Shown: positions 36,121 to 47,914 of the stretch, piece by piece
Layout of the letters: each line of letters starts with the position of its first letter
How positions within the stretch are numbered: position 1 is the stretch's first letter
Assembly (NCBI GenBank): GCA_008638375.1
Contig: CM018051.1
Location: forward strand, 26,044,844 to 26,108,843
Source: Nyssa sinensis
Taxonomy: Eukaryota > Streptophyta > Magnoliopsida > Cornales > Nyssaceae
Direction of reading: 5' to 3'
Length of the DNA: 64,000 bases
The notes under the pieces: generated by a model
Told to the model about the DNA's origin: nothing
Seen by the model: only the letters and a program-made list of their open reading frames with translations
Databases searched by the model: none
Position numbers and translations under genes: made by a program

Positions 36121-38694
36121 TATCACGACTCGAAGCCCACCTTATGCATCTTAAGCAGATTTAAGACTGTGACTAACTTGTTCTCATGATAAGCCGTACA
36201 TAATTAAATGAATTATACTAGTTGATAAAAAAAACTTCTTTAATATTATGCGGAAGCTAAGTCTATGCAACTCATATGATACAATATTACTTCATCTTCT
36301 ATCATTACGAAAAATCTCCAAAATATAATTCCTTTAGTAATATTGTGCGGAAGCTTATTTATTTTTGACCTTTGTCATATTTGTTTTTGTGTTTTTTTAT
36401 ATTCACGGCTTACGATTGTCATTCTAATACATCAGATAATTTAATATATATATATATATATATATTTAATCCTAAAAACATTATTGTTGTAATTATTTAT
36501 TTAATTAGGTCGGAGTATTACAACAACTCAAAGCTTTAGGGCACTTTTGTAATTTATAAAAAATTTAGGGGTTTAGTTTCAATTTTCATAATTTACTATT
36601 TTAAAATAATCATTTTTTCTATTTGAGGAGAATATTTTTACATAAATTTTTGTATTATTTGAGTCCTAATATAATTAAATTAAACTATTGGGTCAATCTA
36701 TAATTTCATAAAGTTAATTATTATTTTCTATTTTAGAGGAACGTTTTTGAATTTTAAAAAGTTCTCATTTGGGCCTTAGTGGCATTTCTAGAAATTAATT
36801 TAACCTTATGGTATTAATTCATTTATTATTTCGAATTAATTGTAAAAATTTCACTGAATTGAAATTAAAGTTCCACTTAATTGGAATTAGTTTCCAATTG
36901 ACCACTAATTGGGAATTAATTAATCCCTTATCCTAAAATTAATTAATCTTAGGTTTATCAAACTAGGATAGGGATAGCCCTATCCTCTTTATCCTCAATT
37001 TCAATTTGTTATCCTTGTTACCAAACATCCCCAATTTGGTTATAAAAACCTTTTAAGCCAATTCTCAAAACAACGTAGTAAACTAACCCGTTATTGTGCC
37101 TGGGCCGAGTCTACCCAAACCCGGATTCAACCCGCCCGAACAATTGTCTTTTTCATTTTTTTGACGACACGTTGGTCACAATCTCCGGTGCAAGTCACCG
37201 GATTTTGGAATTTTTTAAGCTTTAAACTTACTTTTTAAGCACTGTTTTGACCCCTTTTCAATCCCAGACTCTTCTAAGCTTTTCCTAGGGTTATTTAAGA
37301 CCTTGTTGGCCAGAAAACCGCACACTTGTCTTTCTGGTGATCTATGATATTTCACTATTTCTTGCTCAATTGGTCACCTTTTTTTGGTGATTTTTGAACT
37401 ACTGTGAACCTTATGAATTTATCTACGAGTTTATGTCCTTAAAATTAAGTTAAATGGCCATTTTCTAAGGTCAACCGATTATCCCCTCTACCTGCAACTG
37501 GCTAGTAAATGTCCATTTTTGAGCATCAATTTTTTTTTTTCGTATTGTGTTCTATTTTTCATGTAGATTAAGTTTCCATTCATAAAACTAGTTCTGGATA
37601 AGTTTTCGAGTTTGTCAATGACAGTTCACCCTTGAACCAGCCGTTCCAGGGGTCTATAGGCTCAGTTAATTAGTCTATCATGCTTAGAATTTATATAGAA
37701 ACTTAAATAAATCAAAAGGTTTTAGTTCTAACCTTGTTTTGGTTGAGTCCTAAATTTGCATTTTTCTTTTCTTTTTCCTCTTTCTGTCCGAACAGCTTTC
37801 TGGGCTCCTTCACACACGATTTCTCACTTTTCTCGCAGTTTTAGCAAATGGGACTTACATTATACACACACACACACACAGATATATATATATATATATA
37901 TATATGGAGGGATTGCTTCATGGGAAAGAAATTTCAAGTCAAAGTTCGTGGGCTCTAGGGTGGCTTGTGCAGTTGCTGTATTTGCAAATTGCATGGTGGC
38001 TGAGGGGGCTAAGCATGTGGTTGCTGCAGGATTCCATGCAGGCCATCATTTTTTTTTTTACTTTCTAAATTTCCCTCATTTTATATGTTTTTATACACAT
38101 ACACACCAATACACATTTTGTGTTTTCCAGCATTCTTTCACCACGTGCAAGGCACATGATAAATAAAAATTATTTTAATTATTTTAACCTATTTTCTCCA
38201 TTTTTTCTTATTTTTTTACATATATTTCTATATATATATATACATCTATATACACACTTAAGAGTGTGTATTTGGCCTTCCTTTATCATGTATAGGTTAC
38301 ATGATGTAATAAATAATTGTATATATTTTTATTTTATTTTTTCTAACTTTTATGTATTTGTTTTGTATTTTTTTATAATTATTTTATTTAATAATTCAAG
38401 ATATTTTATATATAGTTTTTCCCTCACTTTAGGTTAGTAGTGTGTTGATCACTTAACCCTCTGAATCTTGTCAACTCGGGTTAGGTTAGGTTTACTTATG
38501 GCTAGGTTAAATTTTAACTCTACATGGGTGATGGCCTAACTATGATTATGCCCCCATTATTGGGTTAGGTTAGTTTCTAACCTTAGTTCGGGTTATGTCA
38601 CCGCATAGTACTCAAAGAATTTTCAAGACTCTTTTATTGATATAATTTCATTATATTGCCCTAAATTTCCCAATTTACTAGGAGTGGGTGTTAC
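36121..38694 (-). mobile_element. Long-LTR-family segment D, degraded
   Basis: It starts TATCACGACTCGAAGCCCACC (two to four changes from the family terminus), shows GCGGAAGCT words near 36250 and 36350 like A and B, and ends AGGAGTGGGTGTTACA at 38694. A second end-like GGTCGGAGTATTACA at about 36507-36521 suggests a deletion or nested piece. AC and AT microsatellites lie at 37862-37905. No duplication at the flanks, and no gene. Confidence 0.5.
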
Positions 38695-39396
38695 ATTCAA
38701 TGCTATAAAATTAAATACAAGTATAAAATCCGCTATTTAGGTCTCACAAGACTACCAAATTCTTCTAAGCATAACTCTATCACATTCTTTCCAATTTTAA
38801 TCGGACTATAACTTTCCATCATCAGTTTAAGTTTCATCTTAGTTAAAACATCATCGGCTTTTTGGATAGGAAGTACTTCTTATAGATTACAACTTTTTAG
38901 TTATTAGAAGGTGGGAGCTCATCCACCATTTAGAACATGAGACCTGACCCCAATTCATCACTTAACATATCCTCACCATATACAATTTCCATCTTTAACT
39001 TCTAGACACATCATTTGTATAATCCTGATGCTAGGACACACACACAAACTTCTACCCAAGCAGTCAATTACATGTCACTACCGATAGATACTAGTAATGA
39101 CATAACCTAAGTCACTCGAACACTCGTGATCCCATTAACATATTCTATATTCACCTTAGAAGATCACAAGAAGCAATGCCCTTAGGTTATTTCCTTTTGA
39201 TTTGAAAAACTTGCTGGAATTTCCACGATATCTCCTAACCATCTTCCTGCAACTCCAAGATTTATTTCCTTATTAAATGCAAGATTTCCAGCTATGTGAT
39301 CTCTCTTACTTCTAACACCATCCCAAGTTTATCCCTATTCAAATTGAGAGAAATTCAAATTCCTTTCCAAAAACACTATAGTTCATACTCTAGCAA
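38695..39396. other. Degraded retrotransposon-like DNA without ORF
   Basis: Between segment D and the family-type terminus at 39397. The composition is like 18155-18902, but I see no primer site or polypurine tract. Confidence 0.5.
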
Positions 39397-39451
39397 TGTC
39401 ACGACCCAGAACCCATCCTGTGAGGATTGAGGGGCCGCGACCGACACTGCT
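39397..39451 (-). mobile_element. Isolated long-LTR-family terminus
   Basis: TGTCACGACCCAGAACCCATCC and the following CGCGACCGACACTGC match the family end; the match stops within about 50 bp, where a gypsy pol fragment begins. Confidence 0.5.
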
Positions 39452-39870
39452 TTGGTGCTTGCCTTGCAGAAATTCCAGCATTATTTGCTAGTGTTTCCCC
39501 TTCACCTAATAACCAAGTGTGACCCTATCAGATACTTACTTACTAGGCCAGCCTTGTTAGGAAAAGTAGCACAACGGTTGTTATCCTTTGCTGAATTTGA
39601 AATTAGATGTAAAAACCATGAGCCATCAAAAGTTAGGCACTTGCAAATCGTTTAGCTCAATTTCCAAGTGGGAAATTTGAACCATTATATGAAGAATTGT
39701 GCGGCAAGGAGTTCCACATATGTATGACGGAAACCTTCATGAAGGTATGGAACCTTAGTTTCGATGGGTCAGCCATCGCCTTTGGAGGAGGAACAGTGGT
39801 AATGCTGACCTCAGAAAGTGAAGAAAAATTATGCATTTCCTACAAATCGATTTTAAAATATAAAACATAT
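39452..39870 (+). pseudogene. Tat-lineage pol fragment: RNase H to second RNase H
   Basis: The first frame (from about 39452) reads FQHYLLVFPLHLITK and CDPIRYLLTRPALLGK, the end of a gypsy RNase H. After a frameshift near 39640 a second frame carries ALANRLAQFPSGKFE and VWNLSFDGSAIAFGGG, the start of the additional (plant-type) RNase H found in Tat elements, to a stop near 39868. Only about 140 residues remain, with no RT or integrase, so this is a dead fragment. It is on the opposite strand to the nearby complete Tat element and clearly diverged from it. Confidence 0.75.
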
Positions 39871-41288
39871 TGATTGTTTACTATTTTAAATGAATTTATT
39901 GAATTGTTCGAAATCTTCCATCGATTTGTCTCCAATTATTTCATTCCAAGCCATTACACAATATTGATGTGTTATCGCTCACCAAAAGTAAATTGATGTG
40001 TTATTGCTCACCAAATGGGAAATTGTACATACACCCAATGTGCGGAATTGCATAGTGATTGCATCATGACATGTCCTATATTGTTAGTAGTGTCAACTAC
40101 ATTGATTGAGTAGCTTAGGCCGCATTGTTAACTGTCGTAATGTGCATTTTGAATCGCATTAATTGTCATTGATAGAATTGAATTGTATTGATTGGCACTG
40201 ATCGAATTGAATCCCATTGATCGTTATCAATTGTCATTGAATCTTATTGATTGTTTCATATTGAAATTTTTTTTAAGACTATTGATGTTTTAAAATCGTC
40301 ACGCTTCACATTCTTTATTGATTGATTGATTGAAAAATTTTGATCGATGGAGAATTGATTATACCTTTGTTTAGCTTCAAAACTCCGTCAGTCGAAACCA
40401 ATGATAGAGAATCATGATTATTTATTAGCTTTTCATAAAACTTATATGGATTTATCCATAAACATTTCTGGTGTACTCAGAGAAAGAAAAGACATAATGA
40501 TTGAGAAGTCTCTAATTATAGAGGGAATCTGCAAAGATACAGCATATGATATCCCAATTGTCTCGAATGACATGCCAGGAGTAGGCGATAACTTAGAACA
40601 AGAAGTAAGATAGAGTAGCATCCATGTAGAATTGTTAGTCATTGAATGTATATGTAATGAGCTCACAATGTTATAAACTCTGAACATCTTGTACAATGTA
40701 TAATTATGAAATAGTATTGCTCCGTCAAGTGTCATTAAAAAAATATCTTTGAAATTCCGTTGTCAACTGTTGTTTTAAATAATGTAATTAACTTGGGACC
40801 GGGGTCTAATGCCTTGAGGCCAATTGCATTTCGCATATGGTGGATTTCAGAATGTGACACCTTAGGTATGATTTAGTTTTGCTATATGTTATATTTTACC
40901 TTTGGAAATTATTTTATTACAAGTCTAAACTTTTCTTGATGGTTTAAGGAACGAATTGGAAAAATAGTAATAGTTCCATTTGAACGCAACTTAGCATCGT
41001 TTAAACAACGATGGTGGTTTAATTTTTGAAGATTTCACATCTTTACCATTTGAATGGTCTTAGAGTTGGTCCAAATAGAACTTCATTCGCATGTAAGAAA
41101 TCAGTTCATTTGAATGTGTCCTATTTTGCAGCTCTTGATTAGCTACATAGACCTATTTCATTTAGATTCAAGGTTTTTTTTATAAATAGGGCCTTATTGT
41201 GTCTTGTGTAAGGAATTCTAGCCTCTTGAAATATTGAGATCCACAGATTGACTTTTAGCTTCAAATTTTCATATATATATATATATAG
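39871..41288. other. Intergenic DNA left of the Tat element
   Basis: AT-rich, with a zone rich in ATTGATTG and GAATTGAAT words (about 40130-40335) and a TA run at 41270-41287 next to the insertion site. A 70-codon ORF at 40401-40613 has no family I recognise and is probably chance. Confidence 0.6.
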
Positions 41289-41293
41289 CCAAT
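41289..41293. repeat. Target-site duplication CCAAT, left copy
   Basis: Exact match to 52937-52941. Confidence 0.9.
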
Positions 41294-41901
41294 TGATGCT
41301 GCACTTTTTGACTCGCAATAAGTGTGGGCTCTGTGACCTGTAGAACACTCAAAAAGACGATCAGAGGTCCACCGGATTGGCTCCAGCAGTAGCCGCTCCG
41401 ATGCTTAAGTAAGTAAAAGGAATTGAAAGACTGTATTGAAAGCCAAAGAATGAGCATAAAAATAAAGCGTACCTTTAGGGTTTAATTTATAGGCCGTGGC
41501 TTTCCTAAGTTGATTAGGATTCGGAGCCATGATTGTAGGGATTTGATCATCGGAGATTGCAGTTACCTTGTTGAATATTGCATAGAGATAACCATAGATG
41601 ATAGTTCTCTTGTTAAAGACTGTTTCCTTGTTGAAGACTGCTTCCTTATTCCCTGCTCGGCATCCGCTAAGGCGATGACGAGGTCTGGAGTGTTGGTTTG
41701 GACCCTGTGATCAGTTCTGAGACCCTTATCTGGATATATGTGCTCTGAAGGCATATGTTTGGTCACTTCCGACCTTTCGCGCTGATCTGGATGCCTGATC
41801 TTTTAGTCATTGGCTGAGTGAAAGCCACGTTGGCCGAGCATGAGCTGGATTATGGTCATATGTGTCAAGTGCTGATTGGTCTGTTCTTTTATGGTATATC
41901 A
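41294..41901 (-). mobile_element. 3' LTR of the Tat element
   Basis: 608 bp, TGATGCTGCAC to GGTATATCA on the plus strand, aligned without gaps to the right LTR. Contains ATGTGCTCTGAAGG and CCGACCTTTCGCGC blocks identical or nearly so in the partner. Confidence 0.93.
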
Positions 41902-41924
41902 GTTACTCCCCCCCCCCCCCCAAG
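41902..41924 (-). other. Polypurine tract (G14) of the Tat element
   Basis: The plus strand has 14 consecutive C at 41908-41921; on the element strand this is a G14 run six bases from the 3' LTR, the expected place for plus-strand priming. It is longer and purer than usual. Confidence 0.7.
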
Positions 41925-42154
41925 TCCTAGTTTGAAGCTAGCAAGCAACTAGGGCTAAACCTTTTTCGGAGAGTCATGTGTCCTGCCTGTTCGCCTTCCA
42001 AGGCAATTGTTGGGGCGCTATTTATTGTGCAGCCGGAGATTAGGTCTTTTCAAGGTCATTATTTGTACTGGCTGATAGTTGGGTTTCTCGAAATCATCAT
42101 TGTCCTGAACCGTCATAGCGTTTAGTCTTGGTGGGTCCCTTTTGATACTGTGCT

Positions 42155-42162
42155 TATAAATA
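42155..42162 (+). promoter_or_regulatory. TATA box (TATAAATA) before the opposite-strand ORF
   Basis: A perfect plant TATA box sits 171 bp upstream of the ATG at 42333 and outside the LTR. It faces opposite to gag-pol, so it could drive an independent transcript of the ORF that follows. Inference from position only. Confidence 0.45.
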
Positions 42163-42332
42163 CGGGGTGAGATTTTGAAATGATCTTTTCTCCATCATTT
42201 TCACTGTGCTAGAATATTTTATCCGCCATTGTTGGTTTGTGCGACCTTGAAGAACACCGATTTCCTGAGTTTAGAACAGGTTCGACTGATTTTTTCTCTT
42301 CTCTTGCTTCTTTCTTCTTAAGTCCGGGAATA

Positions 42333-44168
42333 ATGTCTGCTCCTTTTGAATCCTCAAATGTAAGTGAGGGAGTAAGAAATTCTTCTGAGATGACTGTACC
42401 GTCTCCTTGTGGAAGATGTAGGTGACCTTGCTCCGGAAGATATTGGGGAGAGGCCTGTTGAACCTCCCCGTAGTCCTGGGGTTAGGATAGTTGATGCCTT
42501 TGAAGAGCCCCGAGACAGGGCTGGGGAGACCTCTGGTAGGTCTTCCCATAGAGAAGAGGGTGAGAGTGCTGTTACTCAGAGCCTTCTGGACGAATGGAGG
42601 GTAAAATACAATTTTTCTCCAAATGTGACCTGCAGAGTTCCAGGCCCCATGGATCGTCCCCAAAATATTGAAACCGGGGAGATTTGTGTTTATCTTGCCT
42701 AGTTCGAAATGGGTTTGAGACTCCCATTGCCGGATTTAGTCAGGCAATTCTTTTGTTGGTACAAGCTCTGCCCTGCCGACCTGAATCTCAATAGCTGGCG
42801 GCAGCTTCTTGGGACACTAAAACAAGGTGGATGTGTCCCTGGACTTGATCCGTAGCAATATGGATCTGAAATTCAAGCAGGCAGAAGGCCTTTTCTATAT
42901 GTCCTTCGAGAAGGGGTTCCGACCCCTGTCCTCCGTTTCCACTTCCAATAAAACGTGGAAGAAGTGGTACTTCTTCGTTGGAGGAGGATGGGAGCATGAA
43001 GACTTTCAGGACGGAGAGGCCTCGCCATTCCCTCGTGCTACGGGTCATAAGGGTGAGGCTTATTCCTTTAGGTTTGCTTTAGCTTTGTTATGCCTTCCGA
43101 ACTGATAAACTGATATATCATTCCTTACTTATGTGCAGTCAAGAGTGCTTGGAGGAGGCCCGAGTTTACCGACATACTGCGAGATCAGTATCGAGTGCTG
43201 CTTTCGACTCTTGACCGGGCTCACTCTGTTATTATAACCCTGGAGAACTTGATGGCTGCTCGTTCTGCAGAGCTCAAAAAGAGGCTGACGTCGAAGTGGG
43301 CAGCTGCGAAGGCTCAAGTGGTGGGGGAGGCTTCCTCCTGAGCTGAGCCTGATGCCCCCCTTGAAGTAAAAAGGACGAGGTTGATTTCTGGCTCTCCTGA
43401 GCCAACCCCTGCTGAGGCTGAGAAGGAGGCCGAACCTGCCGTTCCTGTTTCGGCCGCTCCTCCTGCCCCTTCCGGTCTGAGCAGAAGGACTAGGAAGGGG
43501 AAAGCACCTGCTGCACCGTCCGAGCCGCTTGATGAGCCGGACTATTAAATTGCCAAGAAGGCATTTGATCAAATATGGGCTCAGGGCCCACATTGATACA
43601 GAGGGGATGACCCCTCCAAGCTGATGACTAAGATGATGAATCTCCAGATGAGGGTAACTTCTGAAGCTATTTTTGTCTTTACTGTTTGTTCGTTTGTTCA
43701 ATCTAACTTGTCTGTCTTGTTTTGTGTAGAGCATGCATAGTTTGGCTGCTCTGATGGTGACTCCCATGAGCCCTGAGGAGGCTGAGAAGCTGAAGGCTGA
43801 AATGGATGAGAATGAGGCTGGAGCTTGGGACAGCCTGATCCAAGGTTCAGAGTGCTGAGGAAGGTCTGAAGGAAGCTAGCACCAACCTTGCCGTGGCGGA
43901 GTCTGAGAGGGACATATATGCTGGGAAAGTTTAGGGGCTTCAGGCGGAGTTGGTTGAGCTCCGAAATTCCTTCGATCAGAAGGTTCAGGAGGCAGTTGAT
44001 CATGCCAAGATTGAGACTGAGACGGAATTGAAAGAGGAAGTCGAACAGATGGGTGATGACCTGATCCGGTTTGGCTTTGAAAGCTTCCGAACTAGATTTC
44101 AGGCTCAGTTCCCAGGTTTTGACGTGTCGTCAATCGTTCCTCCTGAACCTGCCTCGTCTAGGTCCTGA
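42333..44168 (+). pseudogene. Opposite-strand, intron-containing ORF of the Tat element
   Basis: This gene runs against gag-pol. The ATG at 42333 opens MSAPFESSNVSEG; after a frameshift near 42410 the protein continues in a second frame and reads FEMGLRLPLPDLVRQFF, NLNSWRQLLG, then after another frameshift near 42820 KTWKKWYFFVGGGWEHEDF. The pattern resembles the 'putative gypsy-type transposon' domain seen in plants. Two GT-AG introns are visible, 43053-43138 and 43654-43729; exon frames join across both. The last exon starts SMHSLAALMVTPMSPEEAEK and carries a charged coiled-coil-like stretch to the stop at 44166-44168. In-frame stops occur near 42700, 43340 and 43545-43600. Its role is unknown; similar antisense genes are known from Tat elements such as maize Grande. 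Confidence 0.65.
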
Positions 44169-45789
44169 CCCGTACAAGACGGCTGGGGCTACTGCCCTTA
44201 ATTTGGAAGAGGACCCAGGCCCTTCTGACAAGGCTTGAGGCTTTTTGATTTTTTCTTTTGTTTCTCTTTTGTTATTTCCCTCTTGATGTAATGAATGTAT
44301 ACTTCTAATCAGTAAAATTGACTTTCCTTCAGATTCTTCTTGTGTTCTTTCCTCCTATGCAATTTTGTCGTAAGTGTAGCTGTTTTGAGCCTCTTGCATG
44401 TTAGATCAACCGTCCAAGTAGTCAATAGTTGCTCTCTGAGCTTCGATACTTGTTATTGAATAATGAATGTAGATTAATTTCAATTATCTCATCATAATAA
44501 GATAAGAAAGCAAACATAATCAGATAGATAGAGCCCAATAGAGTGGGAATAAACTGTTGTAGAGCTCTGAGATAGACTATTCTGAATCAAGAGCTTGTGA
44601 AGATAATCAGGCAGCTTGTGCTTGTCATTATGATGCTGTTTTTGGAGCACTCAGGATCGGAGATATATCCGAGCTGTTTGGCCTTTGTCATATGGCTGGC
44701 CTGTCATAATATAGTTAAGACTGGAAGGTCTAAATCTCGGATAGGGGACCTGTACATTCAGATCTTGTCCCCTTCTCTTTATCAATTCAGAAGCTTCAGT
44801 GCTGGACTGTGGTTTTTGTTCAAAGAGTTCTGTACCCTGTCTCTTGGTATATCGAAGAGGCACATTTAATGCACCGTTTATTTATTCTATTGTCGTTTGG
44901 GATTTCGAGGTCAATCTCTTTTTCACCGTTGCGACGGTTCAGTTGGATGGCTTTTGGACTTCAAGGTTCTATATATATGGAAACGAGGGCATACGTTTGC
45001 GCTCAACCCTTTTGTTCCCAAATTGTTCCCTCGTAAGAGAGATTTTAGATGCTGCCGGAATTTTGTCACTCGTTTGGAGATGATGGATGATTCTCTGTCT
45101 GAGTTAAGAATGATTAAACTGTGGCCGAGAGTTAACCTTTCCCCTTTTTCAGTCTTCAAGGAAGGATTAAAGGAGGCACAAGTCCTCTTGTCCCCTTTGG
45201 CATCCAATCGAGATTCCTTCGATTGGTGGTGGTCTCTCCTTGATTCAACCGAGGCTTGGAGCGTCGGTGATGAAGACGCAAGTGGGGTGCCTCCTCTTCC
45301 TCATGGCTTGGCAGACAGCCTTGCTCAAATCGGCCAGGGTGTGACAACTGCTTTGAGGGAGATGAATGTGGGCTGCTTCCTCCCCTTTGTGACTTGGCAG
45401 AGACCCTTGCTTCAATTGGCTGGGGCATCATGCCGATTACAAAGCATGATGTTGCAAATTGTAGCTTCTGTTTTATTTCCAATCTTTGTTGTACTGATGT
45501 AAATCTTCTGAATCATCAATAAAATTGAGTTCCTTCTTCTCAGATCTGATGTTTTTTGTTTTCGAATGTGCTCTTCTGTAGTTAAAACACTTTCTCGTGC
45601 ATTTCTGATATATAAATGTTCTAAGAATAGATCAAAGAAACTTAGAAGAATGCTTGAATCAAAGTACTTCACTCCTGATCGGTATCATAGTACTTGTTGC
45701 TTGTCAGATAAGCCAAATAATATCAGATCTGAGGTGTTCTGATCTAGGAAACTTTAGTTTGTAGATGTTTGGAACTTCTGTCTTTGGAT
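44169..45789. other. Non-coding spacer in the Tat element
   Basis: No conserved domain. A 201-codon plus-strand ORF (44897-45502) and several minus ORFs overlap; none shows a recognisable motif, and I consider them chance. Long non-coding 3' regions are usual in Tat elements. Confidence 0.6.
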
Positions 45790-46536
45790 GGACTGGATCA
45801 TAGAATCTGTGTATTAAAGATAGACCAGGATTGAAGAGACCTGTGCATTATAAATGGACCAAGTCCTGAGACTTGTACATTATGGACCAGGCTCTGGAGG
45901 CCTGTGCATTATAAATGGACCAAGTACGAAGACTTGTACATTATAGACCAGGCTCTGGAGGCCTGTGCATTTATAGATGGACCAAGTACTGAGACTTGTA
46001 CATTATGAACCAGGTTCTGGAGGCCTGTGCATTATTGATGGACCAAGTGCTAAGACTTGTACATTTATGGACCAGGCTCTGGAGGCCTGTGCATTATTGA
46101 TGGACCAAGTGCTGAGACTTGTACATTATGGACCCGGCTCTAGAGGCCTGTGCATTATTGATGGACCAAGTACGAAGACTTGTACATTTATGGACCAGGC
46201 TCTAGAGGCCTGTGCATTATTGATGGACCAAGTACTGAGACTTGTATATTATGGACCAGGCTCTGGAGGCCTGTGCATTATTGATGGACCAAGTACGAAG
46301 ACTTGTACATTTATAGACCAGGCTCTAGAGGCCTGTGCATTATTGATGGACCAAGTACTGAGACTGGTACATTATGGACCAGGCTCTGGAGGCCTGTGCA
46401 TTTATAGATGGACCGAGTGCAAAAACTCGTACATTATGGACCAGGCTCTAGAGGCCTGTGCATTTATAGATGGACCGAGTGCAAAAACTCGTACATTATG
46501 GACCAGGCTCTGGAGGCCCGTGCATTTATAGATGGA
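45790..46536. repeat. Minisatellite of about 60-62 bp units, about 12 copies
   Basis: The unit reads GGACCAAGTACTGAGACTTG, TACATTAT, then GGACCAGGCTCTGGAGGCCT, GTGCATTATTGA. Each unit is a dimer: both halves (about 30 bp) begin GGACCA and end with a CATTAT word. Unit length varies by one or two bases (ATTAT or ATTTAT). The left copies are the most degraded. Any ORF across it is a repeat translation. Confidence 0.93.
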
Positions 46537-46563
46537 CATTCTATGGAAGTAAAAGAAACATCT

Positions 46564-47908
46564 CTAATGACAATACTTCCATAAGTGTTCCATGTTCCAT
46601 GGCCTAGGAACAGGCTTCCCAGTCATGTCTTCTAGCCAGTAGGTGGTAGGCCGAACAACCTTTGTTACTTTGTAGAGGCCTTCCCAGTTTGGTGAAAACT
46701 TTCCCATAGTGGGATCCTTGGTGTTTTGAAAGACTCTTCTTAAGACATAGTCTCCGACTTGAAAGCTGACTGTCTTGAGTCCTACCTTGGATTTGTTGAC
46801 CATTCTCTGTTGATAGGCTTCCATCCTGATGCTGGCTTGATCCCTTCTCTCTTCGAGCAAATCCAAGTTTTCCATCAGCTGCTGATCATTGGATTCTTGC
46901 TCAAAGGCTTCTGTTCTCAGGGTTGGCATACCGATCTCAACCGGAATTACTGCTTCTGTCCCATAGGCTAGTGAGAAGGGAGTTTCAGAGGTGGGAGTTC
47001 TTCTGGTTGTTCTGTAGGCCCAAAGGACTCCAGGGAGTTCTTCTGCCCACTTTCCTTTGGCCTGTTCCAACCTTTTCTTTAACCCGTCAAGGATTGTTCG
47101 GTTGGTGACCTCTGCTTGCCCATTTGCTTGTGGATGGCCTGGAGAAGCGAAGTACTGCCTAATGTTGAGATTTTCACAGAATGTCTTGAAGCCTTTACCA
47201 GTGAATTGTGTCCCATTGTCGGAGATAATTACACGTGGTATGCCGAATCTGCATACAATGTTCTTCCAGGTGAAGCTCTCAACTTCCTTTTCTGTGATGT
47301 GTTAAAGGCTCAGCTTCGGCCCATTTAGAGAAGTAATTAATGGCCACCAATAAATATTTCCTGTTCGGAGGTGCCTTTGGTAATGGACCCACGATGTCCA
47401 TCCCCCATGGAGCAAAGGGCCAAGGACTAGGAATCGGGATGAGCTCGTGATGAGGCTGATGTTGGTACGGGGCAAATCTCTGGCATTTGTCGCACTTCCG
47501 AACATATTCCTTAGCCTGTTTCAACATGCCAGGCCAGTAATAGCCCTGCGATAGAGCTCGGTGGGCTATAGTTCTGCCCCCATTATGATTCCCGCAAATT
47601 CCCTCGTGTATTTCAGCCAAGACATATTGTGACTCGTTTGGAGCTAAGCATTTTAACAGAGGTTGAGAATACGACCTTCTGTAAAGCTTGTTGTTTAGGA
47701 TCAGGTACCGAGCCGCTCTGATTCGGATTCTCCTGGCTTTATTTTTGTCTTCTGGGAGGAGCCTGGATCTTAGATACTGGAGGATTGGAGTCATCCAGTC
47801 CTGGGGCTGTTCATCAATTTGAGCAATTTGGGCTTCCTCAATGCTGGATCCTAGCTGAAAGGAGATTTTAATTGTGGAGTTTGCTTCAGACTTGAGGCGT
47901 GAGGCCAT
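46564..47908 (-). pseudogene. Tat integrase, one frameshift
   Basis: The HHCC zinc finger lies at about 47470-47610 (HEGICGNHNGGRTIAH to CDKCQRF). The core has GMDIVGPLPKAPP, SDNGTQF and the EVTNRTILDG block with the catalytic Glu; the C-terminal GKFSPNWEGLYKV and a final MEHLWKYCH end at the stop at 46564. The frame changes near 47296, within the core, where two bases seem lost; the rest of the core stays open through 46564. The upstream junction with the RNase H frame (near 47915) is also shifted. Otherwise the domain is of normal length. Confidence 0.88.
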
Positions 47909-47914
47909 GTTAGC

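Noticed and set aside
40401..40613. 70-codon ORF with a DMPGVGDNL-like end recalling GMC oxidoreductases
   Set aside because: The likeness covers about ten residues only, and nothing upstream or downstream continues it.
44897..45502. 201-codon plus-strand ORF in the Tat spacer
   Set aside because: No recognisable motif, several competing overlapping ORFs on both strands, and no support from context.
45977..46531. 184-codon repetitive ORF
   Set aside because: The frame stays open only because the minisatellite units are close to multiples of three; no known repeat protein fits.
45790..46536. Regular repeats considered as a CRISPR array
   Set aside because: Units are contiguous and dimeric without unique spacers, in plant retrotransposon DNA.
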